A stretch of 18,529 nt of DNA. Origin: Bacteroidota bacterium (lineage in GTDB: Bacteria > Bacteroidota > Bacteroidia > B-17B0 > Aurantibacillaceae). The notes beneath the pieces are model-generated. The model was not told the origin of the DNA. It did not search any database and saw nothing but the letters and a program-made list of their open reading frames with translations. Positions within the stretch are counted from its first letter, which is position 1. Every line of letters begins with the position of its first letter. Shown here piece by piece: positions 5,410-11,963 of the stretch. The stretch is from positions 1 through 18,529 of the forward strand of contig JANYGR010000208.1 in assembly GCA_025359355.1 (NCBI GenBank), given 5' to 3'. The translations under genes and the position numbers were made by a program.

Positions 5410-8088
5410 CTAATTCAAAACAGCTAATTGCTCTTCAATGGCTTTAATCTTAGATAAAGCGTCACTTTCTTTCTTGCGCTCTGCGGCAATGACTTCAGGC
5501 TTAGCATTAGCAACAAATTTTTCATTACTCAATTTTACTAATACTGATTTTAAAAAACCTTGATTGTATTCTAGCTCTTTTGATAAGCGTTCTTTTTCTT
5601 CTTCAGGGTTAATGTTGCTTCCCATCGGCACATAAAACTCTGTCGATTTTACCATGAATGATAGCGCGCCTTCCACCTTGTCTTTCGTGTAAGTAAGAGA
5701 CGATAAGTTTGCAAGTTTAATAACTACGTCATCAAAGTAAGAGTGTTGAGCTTCTGATTTTTCAATTAAGGCTAATTTCTCTTTTGGTGAAATTTGTTTT
5801 TGTTGACGAATATTTCTAACAGATGCAATGACTTCTTTACAAACTTCAAATTCTGCTAATTGCTTACTTTCCAGTGTTGGCAATTGTTTTGGCCATTCAG
5901 CAACGATGATACAATCTTTTTGAGAACGTTCTTTTGTTAAGTGCCAAATTTCTTCGGTTATAAAAGGCATCCACGGATGCATTATTTTTAATAAAGATTC
6001 TAAGAAATTTATTGTGGCATCAAATGTTGCTTTGTCAATCGGTTGCGCTTTACCATCAATAAAGTCAGGCTTGATAGCTTCTAAATACCAAGCACAGAAA
6101 TCGTCCCACACTAATTTGTAAGTAGTCATTAAGGCATCGCTCATTCTGTATTTAGAATAATGATCATTGATGATTTCTAATTGCTCGGATAATTTTTGTT
6201 CAAACCAAGTAATTGCTGTTTTTTGTGCTGAAGATTGTTGCATCTCGACTCCGCTCGATGTGACAGTAGCTACTTCAAAACCCTGTATTAAACGGAAGGC
6301 ATTCCACACCTTATTAGCAAAGTTTCTACCTTGTTCGCAATAGCTTTCATCAAACATTAAATCGTTACCAGCAGGCGAACATAACAACATCCCTACGCGT
6401 ACGCCATCAGCTCCATACTTGGTAATTAAATCTAAAGGGTCAGGAGAATTTCCTAAACTCTTACTCATTTTACGGCCTAATTTATCACGCACTATTCCTG
6501 TTAAATACACATTACTAAAGGGTTTTTCGCCCATCCATTCGTAACCAGCAATGGCCATACGTGCTACCCAAAAGAATAAAATTTCTGGTGCAGTTACTAA
6601 ATCATTAGTAGGGTAGTAGTAGTTTAAATCAGCATTAGCATTATCTTTTCCATTTCTAATAACAGCAGGATCAAATACTGTGATTGGCCATAACCATGAG
6701 GAAAACCACGTATCTAATACATCTTCATCCTGACGAACATCGTCAGTTTTTAGTGCTGAGTTTTTAGTTTTTAATAAGTCGATTGCTTCTTCTTTTGTTT
6801 TTGCAATTACTGTATTTCCTTGATTATCATACCAAGCAGGAATTCGTTGTCCCCACCACAACTGACGGCTAATGCACCAATCGTGTACATTTTCCATCCA
6901 ATGTTTGTAGGTATTAATAAACTTATCTGGAATTAATTTAATTTCTCCATTCACTACATTGTCTAATGCTGGTTTACTAATTGTATCCATTTTCAAAAAC
7001 CACTGCATGCTCAAACGAGGCTCTATTACTGCATTCGTACGTTCGCTATACCCAACTTTATTTTTAATATCTTCTACTTTTACAACTAAACCTTGTTCCG
7101 TTAAATCTTTAATAATTTTTTTACGGCAAGCAAAACGGTCCATTCCAACGTATGCTCCCGCTGCTTCTGAAATTTTTCCTGCTTGCGTTAACACATCAAT
7201 GGTTTGTAATTTATGTTTTTGCCCTAAGTTAAAATCGTTGATATCGTGAGCTGGAGTTACTTTCAGCGTTCCTGTTCCAAATTCTTTATCAACGTACTCG
7301 TCAAAAATAATTGGTACTACACGATTAACAACTGGAACAATAATGCTTTTCCCTTTTAAATGAGCATAACGCTCATCCGTTGGATTCACACACACGGCAG
7401 TATCTCCCATAATGGTTTCAGGACGAGTAGTTGCAATAGTTATATATTCATCGGTGGCTGAGCCTGTCGAAGTCTCGATTTTATATTTAACGTAAACCAA
7501 TTTACTTTGCGCTTCTTTATGAATTACCTCTTCATCACTCACAGCAGTTAAGCCTTCAGGATCCCAGTTTACCATTCTAACACCGCGGTATATCTGCCCT
7601 TTATTGTATAGATCAATAAATACATCAATCACAGCTTCGCTCATATCTTCCTGCATGGTAAAACGAGTTCTGTCCCAATCGCAGCTTGCACCAAGCTTTT
7701 TAAGTTGTTCTAAAATAATTCCGCCATATTTTTCTTTCCAATTCCATGCATGTTTTAAGAAATCTTCACGGGTTAAATCAGCTTTATTAATACCTTGTTC
7801 TTTTAATAAAGCCACAACTTTAGCTTCTGTTGCAATACTAGCGTGATCTGTTCCTGGAACCCAACAAGCATTATAACCCAACATACGTGCACGACGAATC
7901 AATACATCTTGAATCGTATTATTGAGCATGTGTCCCATGTGTAGCACACCTGTTACATTTGGTGGCGGAATCACAATGGTATAAGGCTCTCTTTGATCGG
8001 GTGTAGATTTAAAGAATTTATTATCCAACCAGTATTGATACCATGTTTCCTCTGCTTGTGCCGAATTGTATGTTTTTGAAATTTCCAT
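5410..8088 (-). CDS. valS: Valyl-tRNA synthetase
   Basis: This class I synthetase charges tRNA-Val with valine and edits mischarged threonine. The 892-aa chain carries the HIGH-type motif HMGH at residues 50-53 inside PPPNVTGVLHMGHML, and KMSKS at 540-544 followed by LGNSPDP. The editing domain begins near 200 (ATTRPETIMGDTAV, 219-232). DEDVLDTWFSSWLWP lies at 454-468, the anticodon-binding domain follows from about 625, and a C-terminal coiled-coil arm covers about 820-890. Two in-frame peptide stretches, at about 204-213 and 609-616, are encoded by DNA resembling dispersed genomic repeats (separate entries). Neither falls on a catalytic motif. The ATG at 8088 matches the family N-terminus. 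The ompA-like gene follows after 13 nt, and a candidate promoter lies at 8127-8134. Confidence 0.97.
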   Translation of the reverse strand: MEISKTYNSAQAEETWYQYWLDNKFFKSTPDQREPYTIVIPPPNVTGVLHMGHMLNNTIQDVLIRRARMLGYNACWVPGTDHASIATEAKVVALLKEQGINKADLTREDFLKHAWNWKEKYGGIILEQLKKLGASCDWDRTRFTMQEDMSEAVIDVFIDLYNKGQIYRGVRMVNWDPEGLTAVSDEEVIHKEAQSKLVYVKYKIETSTGSATDEYITIATTRPETIMGDTAVCVNPTDERYAHLKGKSIIVPVVNRVVPIIFDEYVDKEFGTGTLKVTPAHDINDFNLGQKHKLQTIDVLTQAGKISEAAGAYVGMDRFACRKKIIKDLTEQGLVVKVEDIKNKVGYSERTNAVIEPRLSMQWFLKMDTISKPALDNVVNGEIKLIPDKFINTYKHWMENVHDWCISRQLWWGQRIPAWYDNQGNTVIAKTKEEAIDLLKTKNSALKTDDVRQDEDVLDTWFSSWLWPITVFDPAVIRNGKDNANADLNYYYPTNDLVTAPEILFFWVARMAIAGYEWMGEKPFSNVYLTGIVRDKLGRKMSKSLGNSPDPLDLITKYGADGVRVGMLLCSPAGNDLMFDESYCEQGRNFANKVWNAFRLIQGFEVATVTSSGVEMQQSSAQKTAITWFEQKLSEQLEIINDHYSKYRMSDALMTTYKLVWDDFCAWYLEAIKPDFIDGKAQPIDKATFDATINFLESLLKIMHPWMPFITEEIWHLTKERSQKDCIIVAEWPKQLPTLESKQLAEFEVCKEVIASVRNIRQQKQISPKEKLALIEKSEAQHSYFDDVVIKLANLSSLTYTKDKVEGALSFMVKSTEFYVPMGSNINPEEEKERLSKELEYNQGFLKSVLVKLSNEKFVANAKPEVIAAERKKESDALSKIKAIEEQLAVLN
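6241..6265. repeat. Dispersed-repeat-like element in frame within valS (second insert)
   Basis: Read on the valS strand, this 25-nt stretch contains CACATCGAGCGGAGTCGAGA, built around TCGA-GCGGAG-TCGA, an imperfect palindrome. It encodes VTSSGVEM at ValS residues 609-616, between FEVAT and the conserved WFEQKL. From memory, the same word is common as an intergenic repeat in Bacteroidota. The segment between GFEV and WFE is about six residues longer than in the Bacteroides ValS I recall. Confidence 0.6.
6745..6768. repeat. 10-bp direct repeat within valS
   Basis: AGTTTTTAGT occurs perfectly at 6745-6754 and 6759-6768, separated by GCTG, with a start-to-start period of 14 nt. It lies in the stretch encoding LKTKNSALKTDD of ValS, just before the conserved RQDEDVLDTWFSSW. 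Its layout matches the gcvP repeat: two 10-mers with a 4-nt spacer. Confidence 0.5.
7451..7478. repeat. Dispersed-repeat-like element in frame within valS (first insert)
   Basis: The plus strand reads TCGGTGGCTGAGCCTGTCGA at 7451-7470 and continues to TCGA at 7475-7478. The core GGTGGCTGAGCCTGTCGAAG is a word I recall as an abundant dispersed palindromic repeat of Bacteroidota. On the valS strand it encodes IETSTGSATD (residues 204-213), between the strand YVKYK and YITIATTRPET at the edge of the editing domain. Homologues there usually pass from a short turn straight into the ATTRPET strand. Confidence 0.65.
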
Positions 8089-8126
8089 CTTAAATATTGC
8101 TAATCTCTAAATTTTGTTAAATTTGA

Positions 8127-8134
8127 CAAAAATA
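8127..8134 (-). promoter_or_regulatory. Candidate valS promoter, -7 box
   Basis: The minus strand reads TATTTTTG, a TAnnTTTG match, about 39 nt upstream of the valS ATG. The -33 region is not a good match. An identical box serves the plus-strand DUF1573 genes about 50 nt away. Confidence 0.4.
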
Positions 8135-8182
8135 ATCATACTAAACCATAGTGTTACTATCTTTATGGCACGATATTCGAAT

Positions 8183-8190
8183 TATTTTTG
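8183..8190 (+). promoter_or_regulatory. Candidate promoter of the DUF1573 cluster, -7 box
   Basis: TATTTTTG matches TAnnTTTG and lies 37 nt before the ATG at 8228. A partial -33 (TTTA at 8162-8165, 17 nt away) precedes it. Leader length would be about 30 nt. Confidence 0.4.
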
Positions 8191-8227
8191 AAACTAAAAA
8201 AACACAAACAATATAAATTTAATACCA

Positions 8228-8734
8228 ATGAAAAAATTAATCTTCACCTTAGGAATGTTCGCTTCATTAAGCACTTTAACATTTGCACAAGAAACTCATA
8301 AAGCTGATGATGGTCACGGACACGTTACTCCAGTTACAACACCTTCAGTAGCGCCTGCAAGTACTGCGGATATTAAATTGGATAAAATGGTTCACGATTA
8401 TGGTAACATTATGCAAGGTGATAACGGAGAGTGTACTTTCAAATTTAAAAATACTGGTAAAGAACCATTAATTATTACCATGTGTCAAGGTTCTTGTGGT
8501 TGTACAGTTCCACAATGTCCGAAAGACCCTATTTTACCAGGTAAAACAGGTGAGATTAAAGTAAAATATGATTCAAACCGAGTAGGGCCAATTAGTAAAT
8601 CAGTAACGATTCAATCTAACGCTAAATCTGGAACTCAAACGATTCAAATTAAAGGAAACATTTCTGCTAAACCAGTAGAAGAAGCTTTTCCTCAAAACAA
8701 ACCGTCTCAAGGAGCTCCATTAGAGAAAAAATAA
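8228..8734 (+). CDS. DUF1573 protein with His-rich N-terminus and extra cysteines
   Basis: This 168-aa exported protein has a signal peptide with a likely cut after TFAQ (about residues 1-21). A short His/Asp-rich segment (HKADDGHGH, residues 24-32) and a Pro/Thr/Ala linker follow. A single DUF1573 immunoglobulin-like domain occupies about 50-145. The domain shows the family pattern of DYG near the start, FKNTGKEPLIIT, then SCGCTVPQCP and ILPGKTGEIKVKYDS. It has five cysteines (69, 86, 90, 92, 97); the family CGC pair is extended to C-x3-C-x-C-x4-C. The biochemical role of DUF1573 is not established, and a periplasmic or envelope location is inferred. It is the first of three tandem paralogues; the second starts 27 nt after its stop. 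The cysteines and histidines might bind a metal, but that is a guess. Confidence 0.88.
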   Translation: MKKLIFTLGMFASLSTLTFAQETHKADDGHGHVTPVTTPSVAPASTADIKLDKMVHDYGNIMQGDNGECTFKFKNTGKEPLIITMCQGSCGCTVPQCPKDPILPGKTGEIKVKYDSNRVGPISKSVTIQSNAKSGTQTIQIKGNISAKPVEEAFPQNKPSQGAPLEKK

Positions 8735-8761
8735 TTTTAATTAACTTTTAAGTAAACGACC

Positions 8762-9208
8762 ATGAAACAAGTATTAGCAGCAGCAGCATTATTCTTTACA
8801 ATAGGATTTGCAAACGCACAAGAATCGACAGTACCTTCAGTTGACCCAAATGCGCCGGAAATGAAATTTGAAACGGAAGTTTTAGATTACGGAACAGTTA
8901 AGTTTGACGCCAATGGTGTACGCGAATTTAAAGTTAAAAATGTAGGTAAATCTCCATTAACTATCACTAACGTTCAAGGACAATGTGGTTGTACTGCAAC
9001 AACAATTGATGGTAAACCAGGTTGGCCTCAAGAACCAATTTTACCAGGCAAATCAGCATCTATTAGAGTAAAATATGATACAAAACGCCCTGGACCATTT
9101 GAGAAAAATGTAACAGTTACTTCTAATTCAAAATTATCAAGTGTGGTAGTCAAAATTAAAGGAGTTGTAGAAGCAGCACCAGTTACTCCAACACCAGATG
9201 GTAAGTAA
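8762..9208 (+). CDS. DUF1573 protein, second of three tandem paralogues
   Basis: The 148-aa product has a signal peptide ending near ANAQ (residue 20) and one DUF1573 domain at about 33-135. The domain is recognisable by LDYGTVKFDANG, FKVKNVGKSPLTIT, QGQCGCT (C75 and C77 only) and ILPGKSASIRVKYDTKRPGPF. It lacks the flanking cysteines and the His-rich stretch of the first paralogue, and it carries a longer loop (TIDGKPGWPQEP) after the CGC. It ends in a short Pro/Thr tail. It is almost certainly co-transcribed with the preceding gene. Twenty nucleotides after its stop begins a strong terminator, which would end the two-gene message. The start of the third paralogue overlaps its last 11 nt. 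Function unknown. Confidence 0.88.
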   Translation: MKQVLAAAALFFTIGFANAQESTVPSVDPNAPEMKFETEVLDYGTVKFDANGVREFKVKNVGKSPLTITNVQGQCGCTATTIDGKPGWPQEPILPGKSASIRVKYDTKRPGPFEKNVTVTSNSKLSSVVVKIKGVVEAAPVTPTPDGK

Positions 9209-9608
9209 TTTAACTAAAGTATATTTTAAAAACCTCTCGGTAACACGAGAGGTTTTTTGTTTATGTCTATTAGCAATTCAGTTTGTCTCTTTTGCTCAGG
9301 CTAATTTAAAAGTAGCGGATGTCAAAAAGAGTTTCGGCTTTGTGAAGAAAGGCGAAGTGGTTAAAATTAGTTATACATTTACCAATATTGGAAACGAACC
9401 CTTATTAATAACGGATGCAAAAGTAGAGTGTTCGTGCACGACGGTTGATTTTCCTAAGCAGCCCATCATTCCTAATCAAACAAGTACTATAACAGTCAGT
9501 TTTGATACTAAAAGTGTGTACGACAGGCAAGATCGAACGGTGGAAATTATATCAAATGCTAAAAATAGTATTCAAAAAATTAGGTTTAAAGGTGTTGTCT
9601 TAAAATAA
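9198..9608 (+). CDS. DUF1573 protein, third paralogue, start overlapping the second
   Basis: The 136-aa product has a long basic n-region (residues 1-18), a hydrophobic core VFCLCLLAIQFVSFAQ (19-34) that looks like a signal peptide, and a DUF1573 domain at about 36-135 (FGFVKKGEVVKISYTFTNIGNEPLLIT, ECSCTT with C78 and C80, FDTKSVYDRQDRTVEI). The ATG at 9198 overlaps the 3' end of the second paralogue by 11 nt. It is the only ATG, GTG or TTG in frame ahead of the hydrophobic core, so the signal peptide requires it. The coding region from about residue 11 to 20 is also a near-perfect terminator hairpin. Expression therefore probably depends on read-through and on translational coupling to the second gene. 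Function unknown. Alternatively the gene is a relic being silenced, but its reading frame and domain motifs are intact. Confidence 0.82.
   Translation: MVSNLTKVYFKNLSVTREVFCLCLLAIQFVSFAQANLKVADVKKSFGFVKKGEVVKISYTFTNIGNEPLLITDAKVECSCTTVDFPKQPIIPNQTSTITVSFDTKSVYDRQDRTVEIISNAKNSIQKIRFKGVVLK
9228..9258 (+). terminator. Intrinsic terminator (or attenuator) inside the third DUF1573 gene
   Basis: AAAAACCTCTCG (9228-9239) pairs perfectly with CGAGAGGTTTTT (9246-9257) across the 6-nt loop GTAACA. A run of six T (9253-9258) follows the GC-rich stem. It begins 20 nt after the stop of the second DUF1573 gene, the normal place for its terminator. It also lies in frame inside the signal-peptide region of the third gene. 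Confidence 0.88.
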
Positions 9609-9649
9609 TATTTACGCTTAGCGGTTACTGTAATTATATCTATTTATTA

Positions 9650-9657
9650 TACATTTG
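9650..9657 (+). promoter_or_regulatory. Candidate tsaE promoter, -7 box
   Basis: TACATTTG matches TAnnTTTG but ends only 7 nt before the tsaE ATG at 9665. A transcript from it would be almost leaderless. No clear -33 box is seen. It may be a chance match, with tsaE read from upstream. Confidence 0.3.
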
Positions 9658-9664
9658 AGTACTC

Positions 9665-10090
9665 ATGCAAAACATTCGTTTAGATATATCCACGATTGAT
9701 CTTCATCAAAAGGCAGCAGAGCAACTCATAGCATTTGCTAAAACTGAAACGGTTTTTTTGTTCGATGCGCCAATGGGAGCAGGGAAAACAACGTTTATCA
9801 AATCGTTAAGTACTTATTTAGGAGTGAAAGATTCAATGAGTAGTCCTACGTATGGAATCGTAAATGAATACCATACTACCTCCGTTCTTAAAATTTTTCA
9901 TTTCGATCTTTATCGTTTAAATCGTAGTGAAGAATTATTTGATTTAGGATTTGAAGAGTATATTTCAGGCAAAGATTATGTTTTTATTGAGTGGCCTAAA
10001 TTAGCAATGACTTTTATCAGTTCGTACATTCTTGTAAAAATTGAAGTGGATAATAATAATCGTTATCTTTGCGCCGAAATTATAAAATAA
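9665..10090 (+). CDS. tsaE: tRNA threonylcarbamoyladenosine biosynthesis ATPase TsaE
   Basis: TsaE is the small P-loop ATPase that works with TsaB, TsaC and TsaD to make t6A37 on ANN-decoding tRNAs, in the cytoplasm. The 141-aa chain has the family's motifs in order: Walker A APMGAGKTT (35-43), SSPTYGIVNEYH (59-70), FHFDLYRL (78-85) and EWP (109-111). The first Gly of the GxxxxGKT Walker A is Ala (A35), while the lysine and hydroxyl residues are kept. The ATG at 9665 gives an N-terminus of normal length before the P-loop. The 3' end of the gene contains the promoter of the next gene. The neighbouring envelope genes do not bear on its function. Confidence 0.94.
   Translation: MQNIRLDISTIDLHQKAAEQLIAFAKTETVFLFDAPMGAGKTTFIKSLSTYLGVKDSMSSPTYGIVNEYHTTSVLKIFHFDLYRLNRSEELFDLGFEEYISGKDYVFIEWPKLAMTFISSYILVKIEVDNNNRYLCAEIIK
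10040..10071 (+). promoter_or_regulatory. Promoter of the outer-membrane protein gene, inside tsaE
   Basis: A -7 box TATCTTTG at 10064-10071 is preceded by ATTG at 10040-10043, a spacing of 20 nt, which is a good match to the Bacteroidota consensus. Transcription would start near 10078, within the last codons of tsaE, giving a leader of about 18 nt to the ATG at 10096. Confidence 0.6.
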
Positions 10091-10095
10091 ACAAC

Positions 10096-10935
10096 ATGCG
10101 TTTTTCAGTATTTTTTGGACTTATCTTTTTGTCAAGTTTTTGTTTTGCGCAAACAGACGCCGTTATAACAAACACCATGTCTTCCAAAAAAAAGAAAGGA
10201 AGTTTTTATGCGATGTGGGGTTACACAAGAGCAACTTATTCTAAGAGTACCATTCATTTCAAGGATCACTCAAATACCTATTATCCGGAAACAGGAAGAA
10301 ATCATGAATATGATTTTACAATTTATAATGCGGTAGCTCACGATAAACCAGATTTTGCTGGCATCAAAGATCCAGTAAATATTACCATTCCTCAATTTGT
10401 GGTTCATGTGGGTTATTATTTTAATAATAAAAAAGATTTTGGAATAGAAATAAACTACGACCACACCAAATACGTAGTGGATGATTATCAACGTATACAC
10501 ATAAAAGGAGAATTTAATGGAAATTATGTTGATAAAGACACAACACTTAATCCCACTAATTTATTACATTTTGAACACACCGACGGTGCTAATTTTTGGA
10601 TGGTTAATTTTATCAAACGATGGAAATTATACGAACCATCAAAACGATTTAATGTTGGTTGGGTTGTTAAACCTGGTCTTGGTATTGTAGTTCCTCGTAC
10701 AGACGTCACAATGTTAGGCACACGCTTAAATAACAATTGGCATGTAGCTGGATGGATTGTAGGTGTTGAAAGTGGTTTAAGGGTTGAATTCCTAAGGCAT
10801 GGTGTTTTTGAATTTGTAGCTAAGGGAGCTTTTGCTGATTACACAAATTGCTTAGTGCTTGGGAAGGGTAATGGAGAAGCTAATCATTACTTTTTTGCAG
10901 GTCAGTTAACGATGACACTTGGTGTTTGTTTTTAA
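10096..10935 (+). CDS. Predicted outer-membrane beta-barrel protein of unknown function
   Basis: The 279-aa product has a clear signal peptide (MRFSVFFGLIFLSSFCFAQ, 1-19), a short basic stretch (SSKKKKG) and then many alternating amphipathic strands. It ends in a strand closing with Phe (LTMTLGVCF), the usual signature of an outer-membrane barrel. I do not recognise a characterised family. The ATG at 10096 is preferred over the upstream in-frame TTG at 10069. That TTG is part of the promoter's -7 box and would precede the transcription start. The ATG also leaves a clean 5-nt gap after tsaE and gives a normal signal peptide. It appears to have its own promoter and to be followed by an independently promoted gene. 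Confidence 0.78.
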   Translation: MRFSVFFGLIFLSSFCFAQTDAVITNTMSSKKKKGSFYAMWGYTRATYSKSTIHFKDHSNTYYPETGRNHEYDFTIYNAVAHDKPDFAGIKDPVNITIPQFVVHVGYYFNNKKDFGIEINYDHTKYVVDDYQRIHIKGEFNGNYVDKDTTLNPTNLLHFEHTDGANFWMVNFIKRWKLYEPSKRFNVGWVVKPGLGIVVPRTDVTMLGTRLNNNWHVAGWIVGVESGLRVEFLRHGVFEFVAKGAFADYTNCLVLGKGNGEANHYFFAGQLTMTLGVCF

Positions 10936-10970
10936 ACACATCATCAATCAAATGCTCGATGTTTAATATA

Positions 10971-11001
10971 TTTGTTTAAAAAGACAATTTACTTATATTT
11001 G
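10971..11001 (+). promoter_or_regulatory. Near-perfect Bacteroidota promoter of the SPOR-porP-ppx group
   Basis: TTTG at 10971-10974, a spacer of exactly 19 nt, and TATATTTG at 10994-11001 reproduce the consensus TTTG-N19-TAnnTTTG. Initiation near 11008 would leave a leader of about 15 nt before the ATG at 11023. It is the best promoter in the window. Confidence 0.8.
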
Positions 11002-11022
11002 TCTATTAAACTTATCTATTTT

Positions 11023-11925
11023 ATGAAAAAATCACTAACCGTTATTGCTCTAATTAGCTTTACAACCATATTTTCTCAAATTACCATTACTTCTAATCTT
11101 CCTTCCAATATTAACGCTGGTGCATCTATTGATGCCGAAGTGAAGATTAACAAAGGGACTGTGGCTAATTTCGCTAAATACCAAATGGATGTACCTACCG
11201 GTTATGCTGTAACTGCGGTAGAAGTAAAAAGCGGTAATTTCACTTTTGAAAACCAACGAGCTAAAATCGTTTGGGTATCTATTCCAAGTGATCCTGAATT
11301 TATTGTAAAGTTTAAAATACAAGCCAATAGCGATGCAGCTAATCCGGGTACTTTTTCTCAAAAGTTTTATTACTTAGAAAACAATGAGAAGAAAGAAGTA
11401 GATGGTGGTGTAAATGTAATAACCATCGGTGGTGGTGGCGCTGTTGCTGTAAATACAACAACTGAAACTAAGCCAGTGGAAACTAAAGTTGTAGAAACAG
11501 TTGTTACTGAGACTAAGCCTGTAGAAACTAAAGTAGTAGAAACGGTTGTTACTGAAACAAAACCAGTAGAAACTAAGGTTGTAGAAACGGTAGTTACTGA
11601 AACAAAACCTGTAGAAACGAAGAAAGTAGAAACGGTAACATCAACTAAAACAACTAATACTACTATAACGGCAAGAGTTAATTCCAGTGCTTCTGAGACA
11701 GGTATGACATTTAGAGTGCAATTAGGTGCTTTTACTACTGAACCTTCTAAAAATAAGTTTGCAGCTGCGGGTTCTGTAAAAATTGACTTAATTGACGGAA
11801 TGTACAAAGTTACTACTGGTAATTTCAATTCTAAAGAAGAGGCGATCAAACATCGTGACCAATTACAAGCAAAAGGATTTTCTGGATTTATTGCAAAATA
11901 TAAAGACGGAAAACGCGTTAATTAA
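11023..11925 (+). CDS. Exported SPOR-domain protein with a tandem TETKPVETKVVETVV linker
   Basis: The 300-aa protein starts with a signal peptide (MKKSLTVIALISFTTIFSQ, 1-19). An immunoglobulin/cohesin-like beta domain follows at about 20-135 (ITSNLPSNINAGASIDAEVKI and onward), then a Gly-rich hinge. Four 15-residue repeats with consensus TETKPVETKVVETVV fill 147-206. A C-terminal SPOR domain occupies about 228-300 (TFRVQLGAF, GMYKVTTGNF, EEAIKHRDQLQAKGFSGFI). SPOR domains bind peptidoglycan lacking stem peptides, so this is probably a periplasmic or outer-membrane-associated wall-binding protein with a flexible spacer. The ATG at 11023 is chosen over the in-frame TTG at 10972, which lies in the -33 box of the promoter. 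The porP gene follows after 38 nt and a co-transcribed unit is likely. Confidence 0.88.
   Translation: MKKSLTVIALISFTTIFSQITITSNLPSNINAGASIDAEVKINKGTVANFAKYQMDVPTGYAVTAVEVKSGNFTFENQRAKIVWVSIPSDPEFIVKFKIQANSDAANPGTFSQKFYYLENNEKKEVDGGVNVITIGGGGAVAVNTTTETKPVETKVVETVVTETKPVETKVVETVVTETKPVETKVVETVVTETKPVETKKVETVTSTKTTNTTITARVNSSASETGMTFRVQLGAFTTEPSKNKFAAAGSVKIDLIDGMYKVTTGNFNSKEEAIKHRDQLQAKGFSGFIAKYKDGKRVN
11461..11640 (+). repeat. 4 x 45-bp tandem coding repeat
   Basis: Four in-frame units start at 11461, 11506, 11551 and 11596. The first three encode exactly the same 15 residues and differ only at synonymous third positions (five differences between units 1 and 2, six between 1 and 3). The fourth is degenerate at its end (KKVETVT). 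No insertion or stop breaks the array. Confidence 0.95.
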
Positions 11926-11963
11926 CAGTTGTCATTCTAATTAAATAATAAATACATCTTTTT

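Noticed and set aside
6731..6745. Palindrome TGACGA-ACA-TCGTCA in valS
   Set aside because: It encodes the conserved DDVRQDE stretch, so the symmetry is explained by codon choice.
10069..10095. In-frame TTG start giving a 9-residue extension of the outer-membrane protein
   Set aside because: The TTG is part of the -7 box TATCTTTG, so it would precede the transcription start. The ATG at 10096 begins a normal signal peptide.
10972..11022. In-frame TTG start giving a 17-residue extension of the SPOR protein
   Set aside because: It lies in the TTTG -33 box, and the extension would bury the signal peptide.
11370..11849. A 159-aa open frame on the minus strand opposite the SPOR gene
   Set aside because: It is a by-product of the repetitive codons of the tandem repeat on the plus strand. 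Its product is low-complexity and it has no signal or promoter.
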